Positions 9,936-20,630 are shown, counted from the stretch's first letter. The stretch is DNA of 45,946 nucleotides from an uncultured Synechococcaceae cyanobacterium (GCA_902573335.1 CACGJI010000002.1:1-45946), one strand, 5' to 3'. The notes: generated from the sequence alone by a model not told the origin. Numbers and translations are program-made.

Positions 9936-11114
9936 ATCGTTTGGATTTAGTAATCTATCAGCAATAATTTCGCCAACTTCAGCAAAAGCATTCTCATTAA
10001 AGCCTCTAGTAGTTAAAGCAGCAGTCCCCAACCTTAGCCCGCTGGTTACAAAAGGTGATTCAGGGTCAAATGGAACAGTATTTTTATTTGCAGTGATATT
10101 TACTTCACTTACGAGCAAGTCAGCAATTTTACCAGTCATATTGATACTTCTTAAATCGAGTAAAACAATATGATTATCAGTGCCTCCACTAACGATATCA
10201 ATACCTTTATTTATTAAAGTTGAAGCCAGAACTTTGGCATTTTTTATTACTTGTTGAGAATAGTTAACGAAATCTGGCTGTAAGGCTTCTCCAAATGCAA
10301 CTGCTTTAGCTGCAATAATATGTTCTAGGGGCCCACCCTGAGTTCCTGGGAAAACAGATTTATCAAATTTCTTTCCAAATTCTTCATCTTTACACAAGAT
10401 AAGTCCACCTCTAGGCCCTCTTAATGTTTTATGAGTAGTTGTAGTTACTACATCACAATAAGGAATTGGATTTGGATGAAGTTTACTTGCTACAAGTCCT
10501 GCGATGTGTGCAATATCAGCCATTAAGAATGCACCAACTTCATCTGCAATTTTTCTAAATGATTCAAAATCGATTGTTCTTGGATAAGCTGAATATCCGC
10601 ATATGATCAATTTTGGTTTTGTTTCTAGTGCTATCTCTCTGATTTCATCAAAATTTAATTCACTAGTTTTTTTATTTACACCATAGTGAACTGCATTAAA
10701 CCACTTACCACTCATATTTACTGGAGATCCATGAGTTAGGTGTCCACCATGAGATAAATCCATTCCCAGGATTGTGTCGCCAGGTTTAAGTAAGCTTAGG
10801 AAAACAGCAGCATTTGCCTGAGCTCCACTATGGGGTTGAACATTAGCCCAATTTGCATTAAATAATTTTTTCGCTCTCTGAATAGCTAATTCTTCGATTT
10901 CATCAACAAATTCGCATCCTCCGTAATATCTTTTTTGAGGTAATCCCTCTGCATATTTATTTGTAAGGACTGATCCCTGTGCCTGCATGACGGCAATTGA
11001 TGCGAAATTTTCGCTTGCGATTAACTCAAGATGCGTTTCCTGTCTATTTTTTTCAGAGTTAATAAAATTGAATATTACTGGATCACTTTCTTTAAGATTT
11101 TGAAGGATATTCAT
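9912..11114 (-). CDS. glyA: Serine hydroxymethyltransferase, C-terminus truncated/altered at the junction with lipA
   Basis: [22 protein letters not shown]-Lys motif and full SHMT architecture; 400 aa ending ...[13 protein letters not shown], missing the last ~20 residues of the family. Confidence 0.93.
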   Translation of the reverse strand: MNILQNLKESDPVIFNFINSEKNRQETHLELIASENFASIAVMQAQGSVLTNKYAEGLPQKRYYGGCEFVDEIEELAIQRAKKLFNANWANVQPHSGAQANAAVFLSLLKPGDTILGMDLSHGGHLTHGSPVNMSGKWFNAVHYGVNKKTSELNFDEIREIALETKPKLIICGYSAYPRTIDFESFRKIADEVGAFLMADIAHIAGLVASKLHPNPIPYCDVVTTTTHKTLRGPRGGLILCKDEEFGKKFDKSVFPGTQGGPLEHIIAAKAVAFGEALQPDFVNYSQQVIKNAKVLASTLINKGIDIVSGGTDNHIVLLDLRSINMTGKIADLLVSEVNITANKNTVPFDPESPFVTSGLRLGTAALTTRGFNENAFAEVGEIIADRLLNPNDSMIRARR

Positions 11115-11192
11115 TGAATTTGATAAGTAATAACCATAATATAGACGATATTTTTTAGAAAAATATAAAAAGAATATTTCATAATTTTAAAC

Positions 11193-11265
11193 GCGCCTGG
11201 AGAGATTCGAACTCCCGACACCCTGATCCGTAGTCAGGTGCTCTAATCCACTGAGCTACAGGCGC
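11193..11265 (-). tRNA. tRNA-Arg (anticodon ACG)
   Basis: Reverse complement GCGCCTGTAGCTCAGTGGATTAGAGCACCTGACTACGGATCAGGGTGTCGGGAGTTCGAATCTCTCCAGGCGC folds as a cloverleaf; anticodon loop CTACGGA. Confidence 0.95.
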
Positions 11266-11351
11266 ATAATTATGTAATATCTCTGTTTCAGGGTCTCTTA
11301 GTCAACTAGATTTCAGGTAAAATATCTATTATTAACAATCTAATTATTAAT

Positions 11352-11603
11352 ATGCCTATAAAGTGGTATGGAAATGGTGATTTAGAAGATCCCATCTATA
11401 AACATTTTTCTCGAATAGTAAATTTTGTTATTCACTGCATGATATTTACTGCGATAGTAAGTGGCACTTGGCTTTTAAAAGAAATTAAATATGAAATCGC
11501 TTTTTTTAATAATTTTGCAATTTTCTGGTCAATTCTTTTAGCTTCTCATCTACTTTATGTATTTATAAAAAAACCTAAAGATACTTCAAAACAATCATCC
11601 TAA
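11352..11603 (+). CDS. Small two-TM conserved hypothetical protein
   Basis: 83 aa with two hydrophobic helices. Confidence 0.65.
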   Translation: MPIKWYGNGDLEDPIYKHFSRIVNFVIHCMIFTAIVSGTWLLKEIKYEIAFFNNFAIFWSILLASHLLYVFIKKPKDTSKQSS

Positions 11604-11618
11604 ATCAATTTTATATTT

Positions 11619-11909
11619 ATGGACTCTCAGATACAAATAAGTGATCTAGAAAATATTATTTCAGAAAAAGTTTTTATAAAAATAGAAAAGTGGAATTTAT
11701 ATCTTGGAGATGCTGGTCTGGCTAGAAATCTTGCTATTGAATGTATCAGCAATAAAGATCAAGGCCCATTGGAGGCTGCAAAAATAAGTTTGAAAGCAAT
11801 AAATGTAAAAGTAGGGGATGGTGTTAACAGTATTCCACTTATAAATTTAATCACTACCCCACAAATTTTAGAATTAGAGGAGATTTTGGAAAGTTTTTTT
11901 GAAAACTAA
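11619..11909 (+). CDS. Conserved cyanobacterial hypothetical protein (DUF3181-like)
   Basis: 96 aa ORF, good coding character; family assignment from memory. Confidence 0.6.
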   Translation: MDSQIQISDLENIISEKVFIKIEKWNLYLGDAGLARNLAIECISNKDQGPLEAAKISLKAINVKVGDGVNSIPLINLITTPQILELEEILESFFEN

Positions 11910-13489
11910 ATCTTTTGTTTATAAACTTTAAATCTATTTACTTTCAGGCATTTTGTAAGAAAAAAATATATTACAAAAAAAGTTAGAGATCCAAATATTA
12001 ATAATAAAAATTCTCCAAGATTTGAATTGGAGTTATTCGTATTTTTGAGAATAGTAAAACAAATTGTGCTACCAATAAACGCTGCTAATGTCATAAGACT
12101 GATTTTCCTTAGTAAATCCAAGTTAGGCAAATGGATAGTTTCATTTCGCAGATTAAAAGAAAGCAAAATACAAATTATAAAGTTTACTATTACTGAAGAT
12201 AAGATTATTCCTACAACTCCGAAATTATATGGAGAAAGATTTCCAAAATTCTTAATTGGGGCACCAACTAAAAACCAATCAAAAAAAATATTTAATATTA
12301 TCCCTGCAAATGATGACTTAAAAGGGAAGTTTGTTTTTTCTATTGAATAGTAAGTTCTTACTAATAAATCTCTAAAAAGATAAAAAGGTATGCCAACTGC
12401 ATAAGCAATTAATATATTCTTTACTTTTAAAGCCGCTGAATAATCAAAAGACCCCCTCTGAAAAACTAATTGTACTATTTGATTATTAAATGTTATGAAA
12501 AATCCTGTTAAAAAAATAGTTGTCAAGAAACAGTACTCTATTCCAGCTATTAATTCTTTTTGAAGACCTTTACCATCTTTATCACTTCTCAATTTTGAGA
12601 ATTTTGGCAATAATGGCAAAATCAAAGAGTTAGATAATATGCCTAATGGGGCTTGGATCAGAAAGTTTCCGTAAGCTAGTCCCGATGCTGCTCCTTGAAA
12701 ACTTGAAGCGAAAAACATATCGATAAAAACATTAATTTGACTGAGACCTGATGAGATAGATGCTGGAATAATTAGTTTGAAAATCCTCCTCTCTTCATCA
12801 TTAAATAATTGGAAGTTTGACTTCAATCTCAAGAGACCGATTTTATTTATTTCCGAAATTTGAACAACAAACTGAATTAAAGTTCCTGTCAAAGTTGCAA
12901 AAGCTAGTAATCCCGTGTAAGTAAAGAAATGAGAATATGCATTTTCTTTGTTGAAAATCCAACTTAATAAAATAAAAAAAATAGTAGTTAGGCTGGTTAT
13001 CACTGGACTTATACTTGATAAAAAGAATTTTCTTTGGGAATTTAAGGCGCCAAAGCTTAAACCAATGAATCCTGATAAAGGAATACAAGGTGTAAGTATT
13101 TTTAATTGGTAAGTGGCAATAGATTTACCTTCGTAACTTAAATTTGGGGCCAATAATTCAATTAATAAACTGGCATTAAAGTAAATCAATATAGCTAAAC
13201 CAATTAATAATATTGAAAGTTTTATGCTTACTTGAGTTAAAACAATCCCTCCATTTTTTTTGTTAAGGGGAGTTAGAACTGCAACGACTGCGTTATGTAA
13301 CGGACCATTAATCCCTCCAATGATTATTAGCAAAAAACCCGGAATTATATAGGCATAATTAAATGCGTCGTATGTTACCCCAACTCCAAAAGCAGCAGCT
13401 ATAAATATTTGTCTTATACATCCAGCTAATTTACTAAGACTAGTACCAAACGAAATTGAAAAAACATTATTTTTTAAAAATGAATGCAT
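11906..13489 (-). CDS. murJ: Lipid II flippase MurJ/MviN
   Basis: 527 aa polytopic membrane protein; SFGTSLSKLAGCIRQIFIAAAFGVG start and FQRGSFDYSAA motif typical of MviN. Confidence 0.9.
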   Translation of the reverse strand: MHSFLKNNVFSISFGTSLSKLAGCIRQIFIAAAFGVGVTYDAFNYAYIIPGFLLIIIGGINGPLHNAVVAVLTPLNKKNGGIVLTQVSIKLSILLIGLAILIYFNASLLIELLAPNLSYEGKSIATYQLKILTPCIPLSGFIGLSFGALNSQRKFFLSSISPVITSLTTIFFILLSWIFNKENAYSHFFTYTGLLAFATLTGTLIQFVVQISEINKIGLLRLKSNFQLFNDEERRIFKLIIPASISSGLSQINVFIDMFFASSFQGAASGLAYGNFLIQAPLGILSNSLILPLLPKFSKLRSDKDGKGLQKELIAGIEYCFLTTIFLTGFFITFNNQIVQLVFQRGSFDYSAALKVKNILIAYAVGIPFYLFRDLLVRTYYSIEKTNFPFKSSFAGIILNIFFDWFLVGAPIKNFGNLSPYNFGVVGIILSSVIVNFIICILLSFNLRNETIHLPNLDLLRKISLMTLAAFIGSTICFTILKNTNNSNSNLGEFLLLIFGSLTFFVIYFFLTKCLKVNRFKVYKQKI

Positions 13490-13558
13490 TTGGGTTTGTC
13501 TAAATTTTCAAGAAGTTTAAGTTTCAATTATATTTGATTTTTAACTAACGACATATTT

Positions 13559-14305
13559 ATGAATGATCGGATAATTGAATTTGATCCACTAATTGAAGGG
13601 GTTTTAATTAAGAGGTATAAAAGGTTTCTTGCAGATATAAAATTAAAGAGTGGAGAGATAGTAACTGCTCATTGTGCTAATACAGGCCCAATGAAGGGAC
13701 TTTTGAGTGAGGGGGCAAAAGTAAGAATAAGTGTTTCCCCTTCTCCAAAAAGAAAACTGCCTTTTACTTGGGAACAGATATGTGTTTTAGATGCAAAAAA
13801 TGAGGAGGTATGGGTGGGAATTAATACTTTATTTGCAAATAAGTTAATCAAAAAGGTTATTGAGAAAAATTTGTTAAACCAAACAATAGGAGAAATAGAG
13901 ACAATTAAACCTGAAGTTCCCTATGGAAAAGATAAAAAAAGCAGAATTGACTTTTTTTTAACTCCAAAATCTTCAAATCCTGATAAACGTAACATTTACA
14001 TTGAGGTTAAAAATACGACCTGGATTAAAGAAAATGTAGCCCTATTCCCAGATACAGTAACGAAAAGAGGTCAAAAACACCTCATGGAATTAAAGGAATT
14101 AATACCTGAAGGTAAAAGTGTTTTAGTACTTTGTATTACGAGAAAAGACGCTTGTTTTTTTGCTCCCGGAGATGATGCAGATCCCTTGTACGGCAATCTC
14201 TTTAGAGAATCTTTAAGTGCAGGAATGTTAACTATTCCATGTTCCTTTGAATTTCATAAAGACCACGTATCATGGAATGGAATTAAACCTTTAAAAATAG
14301 CCTAA
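13559..14305 (+). CDS. sfsA: Sugar fermentation stimulation protein A
   Basis: 248 aa with [38 protein letters not shown] motifs. Confidence 0.93.
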   Translation: MNDRIIEFDPLIEGVLIKRYKRFLADIKLKSGEIVTAHCANTGPMKGLLSEGAKVRISVSPSPKRKLPFTWEQICVLDAKNEEVWVGINTLFANKLIKKVIEKNLLNQTIGEIETIKPEVPYGKDKKSRIDFFLTPKSSNPDKRNIYIEVKNTTWIKENVALFPDTVTKRGQKHLMELKELIPEGKSVLVLCITRKDACFFAPGDDADPLYGNLFRESLSAGMLTIPCSFEFHKDHVSWNGIKPLKIA

Positions 14306-14383
14306 AAACTTGATAATTTGAAATCCAAAAAAAAATAATTTTAAATTTAACAAATAATTTTTTAAGGTGCAACTATAAAAATG

Positions 14384-14426
14384 GTATAAACAACTACTAG
14401 ACACGGCTAAGTTTTTTGAATAAATT
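14384..14426 (+). promoter_or_regulatory. NtcA-activated promoter of amt1 (GTA-N8-TAC-N23-TAN3T)
   Basis: GTATAAACAACTAC at 14384-14397 is a perfect GTAN8TAC box; 23 nt later TAAATT at 14421-14426 fits a -10 TAN3T. Confidence 0.75.
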
Positions 14427-14480
14427 TAAATTTGAAAGGAAACAGAACAAACTGTTTTTTTGCAGATCTAATTTTTTTTT

Positions 14481-15941
14481 ATGACCACTGCTTTGCAAAC
14501 GCCTCAAAGGCGCTCTAGGTCCAAACTTCAAGACGCAAGTCTTGTAAATGGACCTATGCTCCTTTTGAGGAGTATTCGAGGATTTAGTTCAAACCGCTCT
14601 ATGATGTGGCTTGCAACTGTTCCCCTAGCTTTGTTTGGTTTAGGTATTTTTAATCTTTCGGCTCACGCAGCTGATTTACCTGAGTTGAATGCAGCTTTTC
14701 TTGCTAACAATCTATGGCTTTTGATCGCTACTATTCTAGTGATCTTTATGAACGCTGGTTTCGCTATGGTTGAGGCAGGTATGTGCCGTTCTAAGAACGC
14801 TGTTAACATTCTTGCTAAAAACCTCTTTGTATTTGCTCTAGCTGTAACTTCTTATTGGTTTATCGGCTATTCATTAATGTACGGAGGAAGTGTTGCTGAC
14901 GGCTGGCTTTATTTTGGCGGCTTATTTTTTGATCCAACAGTTACTGCAGATATGGTAACTGATGCTGGATTAGTCCCAACTGTTGATTTCTTGTTCCAGT
15001 CTGCTTTTGCAGGAACTGCAGCAACTATCGTTTCCGGTCTTGTTGCTGAAAGAGTTAAATTTGGAGAATTTGTTGTTTTTGCTGTTGTATTAACTGCATT
15101 TATATATCCAATTGCTGGTAGCTGGAAATGGAATGGTGGTTGGCTTGATTCTTTAGGTTTTGTAGACTTTGCTGGTTCTTCAATTGTTCACTCAGTTGGA
15201 GCATGGGCGGGTCTTGTAGGAGCTATGCTTCTTGGACCAAGAATTGGCAAATACTCTGATGGGAAACCACAGGCTATGCCAGGACACAATATGGCTATAG
15301 CTACTCTAGGTGCATTAGTTCTATGGATAGGTTGGTATGGTTTTAACCCCGGTTCTCAACTTGCTATGGATCAATGGGTTCCATATGTTGCTGTAACAAC
15401 TACTTTAGCAGCAGCAGCTGGTGCTATTGGTGCAACTATTGTTTCAACATTAACTTCTGGTAAGCCTGATCTTACAATGATAATTAACGGAATCCTTGCT
15501 GGTTTGGTTAGTATCACCGCTGGTTGTGGTGATATGACTCTTGCTGGAGCCTGGTTCGCAGGACTAGTAGGTGGAATAATCGTTGTATTTTCTGTTGCAG
15601 CACTTGATGCCGCTGAGATCGATGATCCTGTAGGTGCATTCTCTGTTCACGGAGTTTGTGGTGTATGGGGTACTGTAGTTATCGGTCTTTGGGGTACAGC
15701 TGTACAAGGTGATGGAGCAGGTATGGGATTGTTCAATGGTGGAGGTATTACCCTTCTTCTAGTACAAGCTCTTGGTGCCGCAGCTTATGCTATTTGGACA
15801 CTTGTTACTTGCTGGATTGCCTGGTCTGTAATTGGAGGATTATTCGGGGGAATCCGAGTATCTGAAGAGGAAGAGACTCAAGGCTTAGATATAGGAGAGC
15901 ATGGAATGGAAGCATATCCAGACTTTGCATCTGCTAAATAA
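14481..15941 (+). CDS. amt1: Ammonium transporter
   Basis: 486 aa; NNLWLLIATILVIFMNAGFAMVEAGMCRSKNAVNIL and GGWLDSLGFVDFAGSSIVHSVGAWAGLVGA typical of Amt. Confidence 0.97.
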   Translation: MTTALQTPQRRSRSKLQDASLVNGPMLLLRSIRGFSSNRSMMWLATVPLALFGLGIFNLSAHAADLPELNAAFLANNLWLLIATILVIFMNAGFAMVEAGMCRSKNAVNILAKNLFVFALAVTSYWFIGYSLMYGGSVADGWLYFGGLFFDPTVTADMVTDAGLVPTVDFLFQSAFAGTAATIVSGLVAERVKFGEFVVFAVVLTAFIYPIAGSWKWNGGWLDSLGFVDFAGSSIVHSVGAWAGLVGAMLLGPRIGKYSDGKPQAMPGHNMAIATLGALVLWIGWYGFNPGSQLAMDQWVPYVAVTTTLAAAAGAIGATIVSTLTSGKPDLTMIINGILAGLVSITAGCGDMTLAGAWFAGLVGGIIVVFSVAALDAAEIDDPVGAFSVHGVCGVWGTVVIGLWGTAVQGDGAGMGLFNGGGITLLLVQALGAAAYAIWTLVTCWIAWSVIGGLFGGIRVSEEEETQGLDIGEHGMEAYPDFASAK

Positions 15942-15960
15942 TCTAACTGAAAATTGATTT

Positions 15961-15995
15961 AAGAAACCTGACTTATGTCAGGTTTCTTTTTTTTT
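15961..15995 (+). terminator. Rho-independent terminator of amt1
   Basis: 12-bp perfect stem AAGAAACCTGAC-TTAT-GTCAGGTTTCTT followed by T run. Confidence 0.9.
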
Positions 15996-16029
15996 ACGAA
16001 AATTATTTAAAACGTTGTAATATGGAATA

Positions 16030-17226
16030 ATGGATACTCAAGCTTTTAGAAGATCCCTTCATCATTCTGATAGATATAATAGAAGGGGCTTCGATTCTCC
16101 AACAAAAAGAGCTCAAGCGTTAGAAGAAGCTTACCAAAGTGATTTGATAAGTTCTATTAGGGATAATGGTTTTACTTACACTAAAGGCAGACTAAATATT
16201 AAATTAGCCCAAGCCTTCGGTTTCTGTTGGGGAGTTGAAAGAGCTGTAGCAATGGCTTACGAAACTAGAAGACATTACCCTAATGAAAATATTTGGATAA
16301 CAAACGAAATAATTCATAATCCCTCGGTTAATGATCATTTAAGAAAAATGAATGTAAAATTCATTTCAGCTAAAAATGGAATTAAAGATTTTTCTTTAGT
16401 TTCTAATGGGGATGTTGTTATACTTCCTGCCTTCGGAGCTACTGTTCAAGAAATGAAACTCTTGCATGAGAAAGGTTGTCATATCATTGATACAACTTGT
16501 CCATGGGTTTCTAAGGTTTGGCATACAGTTGAAAAACATAAAAAACATGTTTTCACATCTATTATTCATGGAAAATTTAAGCATGAAGAGACTCTCGCTA
16601 CAAGTTCATTCGCAGGTAAATATTTAGTTGTACTTGATTTAGAAGAAGCAAACTACGTATCTGATTATATTCTCGGGAGAGGTAATAGAAATGAGTTTAT
16701 GAACAAATTTGCTCAAGCTTTTTCCAATGGATTTGATCCTGATAAAGATTTAGATAGAGTGGGAGTTGCGAATCAGACAACTATGCTTAAGAGCGAGACT
16801 GAGGAAATTGGAAAGGTTTTTGAAAGGACGATGTTAAAAAAATTTGGACCAGAAAACTTAAATAGTCACTTTTTAGCTTTTAATACTATTTGTGATGCAA
16901 CTGAAGAAAGACAAGATGCAATGTTCTCTTTGGTTGATGAAGACCTTGATATTTTAGTAGTTATTGGAGGCTTCAATTCTTCCAATACTACTCACCTACA
17001 AGAAATAGCAATTACTAAAAATATTTCTTCTTTTCACATTGATACGCCAGAGAGGATATCAGTTAAAGAAAACTCGATATTTCATAAACCACTAGGATCA
17101 GAATTAGAACTTAAGAATAATTTTCTACCTAGTGGAAAAATTAATGTTGGAATTACCTCAGGTGCATCTACTCCTGATAAGGTAGTTGCAGATGTTATTG
17201 AAAAGTTAATTGATATTGCTTCCTGA
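16030..17226 (+). CDS. ispH: 4-hydroxy-3-methylbut-2-enyl diphosphate reductase
   Basis: 398 aa long cyanobacterial/plastid-type Isp[39 protein letters not shown]. Confidence 0.95.
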   Translation: MDTQAFRRSLHHSDRYNRRGFDSPTKRAQALEEAYQSDLISSIRDNGFTYTKGRLNIKLAQAFGFCWGVERAVAMAYETRRHYPNENIWITNEIIHNPSVNDHLRKMNVKFISAKNGIKDFSLVSNGDVVILPAFGATVQEMKLLHEKGCHIIDTTCPWVSKVWHTVEKHKKHVFTSIIHGKFKHEETLATSSFAGKYLVVLDLEEANYVSDYILGRGNRNEFMNKFAQAFSNGFDPDKDLDRVGVANQTTMLKSETEEIGKVFERTMLKKFGPENLNSHFLAFNTICDATEERQDAMFSLVDEDLDILVVIGGFNSSNTTHLQEIAITKNISSFHIDTPERISVKENSIFHKPLGSELELKNNFLPSGKINVGITSGASTPDKVVADVIEKLIDIAS

Positions 17227-17322
17227 ATTTGTTATTAATTTATAAATTTGCTTAGTTTTTTTAATTTATTAGTCAGATAATTCCAAAAGATCTACTTTAT
17301 TAACTAGAATAATGAAAAATTA

Positions 17323-17889
17323 ATGAGTATGGAAGACAAAGCTGAAACTAATCAGGTTCAAACTGCAAGTATGAATAGAACTAAAGCGCCCCAAAAAGTT
17401 GAAGTTGTAGTTGCCAATTCATCCTCAGGGTCAGAGGTAAATATCCTTGGTGAACTATCGATTTTTATTTTAAGAATAGGTTTTTGTGCTTTGATGATTC
17501 ATCATGGCCTTGAAAAACTTCAAGATCCTCAGGGTTTTGCTGAGTTTGTAGTTGGTAAGTACTTCCCATTCTTGCCAGGTGATCCTGTTATTTGGACTTT
17601 TGGAGCAGCAATTACTCAATTGGTATGCCCTTTAGGATTAGCTTTAGGTATTTTTGCACGGCTTTCTTCTCTTGGCCTATTCTCCACCATGGCATTTGCA
17701 GTTTATTTTCATCTCCTTGATACTGGACTAGAAGGGTTTCCTCTGGCAGTGGTTGAAGGTCATAATTATGCTTTCGAATTGTCTTTCATATATGGGGCTA
17801 TTTCTCTCTACTTTCTATGTGCAGGTCCAGGTAGGTTATCTTTATTCAGAAAAACAAACAAGATTACATATTATCCAAAATCATCATAA
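17323..17889 (+). CDS. DoxX family membrane protein
   Basis: ILRIGFCALMIHHGLEKLQDPQGFAEFV... four hydrophobic segments. Confidence 0.85.
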   Translation: MSMEDKAETNQVQTASMNRTKAPQKVEVVVANSSSGSEVNILGELSIFILRIGFCALMIHHGLEKLQDPQGFAEFVVGKYFPFLPGDPVIWTFGAAITQLVCPLGLALGIFARLSSLGLFSTMAFAVYFHLLDTGLEGFPLAVVEGHNYAFELSFIYGAISLYFLCAGPGRLSLFRKTNKITYYPKSS

Positions 17890-17890
17890 T

Positions 17891-19444
17891 TTAATGTAAA
17901 AAATGCCTTTTTTGAGTAAATACCATTGAGATTCCTCTCGAATTACACATATCAATACTTTCTTGGTCTCTTATACTTCCTCCAGGTTGAATAATAGCTT
18001 TTATTCCATATTCATCTGCTAGTTCTACAGTATCTGCAAATGGGAAAAACCCATCGCTGGCCAAGATAGCCTCAGAAGAGGAGCTCCCAGCTGCTTTTAA
18101 TGCAATTTTTGCTGCTCCAACTCTATTCATTTGTCCAGCTCCAATACCAATAGTTTTCTGGTTTTTTGCAATGACAATGGCATTAGATTTAACATGTTTA
18201 CAAATCTTCCATGCAAAATTTAGATCCAAGTTAATTTGATCACTCGGCTTTTTATTAGTTACTGAAATCCAATTTTCAGTTTTTTCTTCACTTTCGTCAG
18301 TATCTTGAATTAGTAATCCTCCCATTATTGATTTAGTAGAAGTTTGATTCTTTTTTGGCAGTTGATCTTTAGAAAACTTTAAAATTCTTAAATTCTTTTT
18401 AACTTTTAAAATCTCTAAAGCTTCCTCATCAAAAGATGGAGCCACTACACACTCTAAGAAAATATCTTTGAGGTGAATTGCGGTCTCACTATCAACTTTT
18501 GAATTAAAAGCAACTATTCCTCCAAATGCACTAACAGAATCGCATTCCAAAGCATTCAAAAATGCTTGCGAAGCTGAATTACTTATAGAGGCACCACAAG
18601 GATTATTGTGTTTTAAAATAACAGATGCAAACATGTCGGTTGTAAGTTCATCTTTTTCTGCGTAGCCAAATTCTAAAACTGTTGAAAGTGCCGACTCTAG
18701 ATCTAATAGATTGTTATAACTTAAGTCTTTTCCTTGTAATTGTTCTGCTGAGCTCCATCCAATGTTACTTAAACCATACCAGAAAGCTTTTTGATGAGGA
18801 TTCTCCCCATATCTTAAAGTTTTGAATAGTGGATAAGATTCAATATATTTGGAAGATTGTAAATCTTTTTCTTTCCTAATCCAATTAGATATTGCAGTGT
18901 CATAGTCTGCTGTATGTTGAAAAGCTTCGAGGGCTAATTTTGATTTATATGAGCCTTTCAATTCACCTTTTTTACTTTCTTCAAGAAAATTTTGATACTG
19001 ACTAGGATCTACTAAAACGGAAACATCTTTATGATTTTTGGCTGCAGAACGAATCATAGATGGCCCTCCGATATCGATATTTTCAATGGCATCTTCCCAT
19101 TTAGCTCCCTGATCTACAGTTTTTTTAAAAGGATATAAATTTACAACTACTAAGTCAATTAACTCAAGATTGTTAGCTTCTATATCTTTTTTATGTTCCT
19201 CATCAGTTCTTTTAGCTAATATTCCCCCGTGTATTTTTGGATGTAAAGTTTTAACTCTTCCTCCAAGAATTTCTGAAGAATTAGTAAAATCAGCAACTTT
19301 AATAACTGGAATTTTAGCCTCTATAAGATGTTTAGCAGTTCCTCCACTTGATAGAATTTTATAATTAAATTGCTCTACCAATTCCTTACAAAATGGGATT
19401 ATATTTTTTTTATCAGAGACACTTACTAAAGCTAATGGAGACAT
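17891..19444 (-). CDS. purH: Bifunctional AICAR transformylase/IMP cyclohydrolase
   Basis: 517 aa; LSSGGTAKHL, LHPKIHGGIL, KHNNPCGAS, PGGSIRDQESIDMCNS motifs. Confidence 0.97.
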   Translation of the reverse strand: MSPLALVSVSDKKNIIPFCKELVEQFNYKILSSGGTAKHLIEAKIPVIKVADFTNSSEILGGRVKTLHPKIHGGILAKRTDEEHKKDIEANNLELIDLVVVNLYPFKKTVDQGAKWEDAIENIDIGGPSMIRSAAKNHKDVSVLVDPSQYQNFLEESKKGELKGSYKSKLALEAFQHTADYDTAISNWIRKEKDLQSSKYIESYPLFKTLRYGENPHQKAFWYGLSNIGWSSAEQLQGKDLSYNNLLDLESALSTVLEFGYAEKDELTTDMFASVILKHNNPCGASISNSASQAFLNALECDSVSAFGGIVAFNSKVDSETAIHLKDIFLECVVAPSFDEEALEILKVKKNLRILKFSKDQLPKKNQTSTKSIMGGLLIQDTDESEEKTENWISVTNKKPSDQINLDLNFAWKICKHVKSNAIVIAKNQKTIGIGAGQMNRVGAAKIALKAAGSSSSEAILASDGFFPFADTVELADEYGIKAIIQPGGSIRDQESIDMCNSRGISMVFTQKRHFLH

Positions 19445-19477
19445 TATGGGAAAGTTTACTTACTTAAGAATATAAAC

Positions 19478-20095
19478 ATGAAATATGCTATCAATCATGA
19501 ATTTGTCTCGATTAGCTCTCAAACTGCAACTCATAGAATTATTTTGATGCACGGTTGGGGAGCTGATTCGGATGACCTTTTAACATTTGGAAAGGAGATA
19601 ACTGAAAAAATAAATCTTGATTTTGAGGTAATTTCTTTGAGGGCTCCTGGATTACATCCAAGTGGTCAGGGAAGACAGTGGTATGGATTATACCCACATG
19701 ATTGGAATGGAGCTCAGGTTGAAGTAAATAAACTTTTAGTTTCATTAAAAAAATTTGATACTGATCATATTCCACTAAGAAAAACAATTTTGTTGGGGTT
19801 CTCTCAGGGGGCGGCAATGGCAATTGATGCGGGATTTAAGTTAAATTTTGGATTAATTGTTGCTTGTAGTGGGTATCCACACCCCAATTGGGGCCCGGGA
19901 GAAAAATTCTCGCCATTGATTATTAGTCATGGTTTATTTGATGACGTTGTGCCTATAGATGCCTCTAGGACTATTTATGAAAAGGTAAAGAGTAAGTCTT
20001 CTAAATTTTGTGAATTATTAGAATTCGATGGATTTCATCAAATTGATTCAAATTTAATTAATTTTATAAGTTCAAATATAAGTAATATTTTTTAA
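19478..20095 (+). CDS. Carboxylesterase/phospholipase-type alpha/beta hydrolase
   Basis: LMHGWGADSDDL, LLGFSQGAAMAID nucleophile elbow, SHGLFDDVVP, DGFHQI. Confidence 0.88.
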   Translation: MKYAINHEFVSISSQTATHRIILMHGWGADSDDLLTFGKEITEKINLDFEVISLRAPGLHPSGQGRQWYGLYPHDWNGAQVEVNKLLVSLKKFDTDHIPLRKTILLGFSQGAAMAIDAGFKLNFGLIVACSGYPHPNWGPGEKFSPLIISHGLFDDVVPIDASRTIYEKVKSKSSKFCELLEFDGFHQIDSNLINFISSNISNIF

Positions 20096-20460
20096 ACAAA
20101 AGCATATTCATATTCTTCAATCTCTTCCCAATCATCTGCAGTAAGTTCTAGACCCTCAAATATTTTTTCTTCACCAATTCCTTCAACTACAACTTTTAGT
20201 GATGGAAATAGAAAATGATTTTCTTCAGCATATTGGGCGCTAAATAACCCTTTTTCACCCCAAAAAAATCTATCGGTGGTGTGTTCATTTCTTCTGACAT
20301 TGAAAACTGAAGGAGCAGAGAGAGCATTTTCAGCTATGAATCTTCTTGCTGCTGTAACTGGTTTATGTTTGCCAGTTTCGATATGATAAATAGGTACATG
20401 TGCCATTACTCTTTGGCCAGCCAATCTTCTTCTGCTGATTCTTTTTCTTTTTTTTGACAT
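20092..20460 (-). CDS. Conserved cyanobacterial protein (DUF3155-like)
   Basis: 122 aa basic N-terminus KKRKRISRRRLAGQRVMAHVPIYHIETGKHKPVTAARRFI; family label from memory. Confidence 0.7.
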   Translation of the reverse strand: MSKKRKRISRRRLAGQRVMAHVPIYHIETGKHKPVTAARRFIAENALSAPSVFNVRRNEHTTDRFFWGEKGLFSAQYAEENHFLFPSLKVVVEGIGEEKIFEGLELTADDWEEIEEYEYAFV

Positions 20461-20559
20461 TGATTGGTACTCCTGAAATTATTAATGAGATTAGTCTTAT
20501 TTATTTTTACTAATCTTATATATGTGATTTTAAATTCACTTCAAATTACATAGAGGACC

Positions 20560-20630
20560 CATCAACCCCTGATGTAGCTTAAAATATGATTAAATATTCA
20601 TATTTAAGGCTGGCTAAAGTCAGACCTCTT
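20560..20630. other. Intergenic cluster of inverted repeats (possible ncRNA or 5' UTR structure)
   Basis: CATCA-ACCCC-TGATG (20560-20574), AAATATGA-N8-TCATATTT (20582-20605), then a relatively GC-rich GGCTGGCTAAAGTCAGACC segment. Confidence 0.3.

Noticed and set aside
9886-10173. 95-aa plus-strand ORF
   Set aside because: Lies antisense to glyA codons and begins within lipA; no family resemblance. Apparent coding is a by-product of the opposite gene.
11193-11265. tRNA-Arg as an island integration site
   Set aside because: No integrase, no partial tRNA duplicate and no accessory genes beside it; flanked by glyA and small conserved genes.
12027-12350. 107-aa plus-strand ORF
   Set aside because: Antisense to murJ, no recognisable domain.
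12843-13088. 81-aa minus-strand ORF
   Set aside because: Alternative frame of murJ, no recognisable domain.
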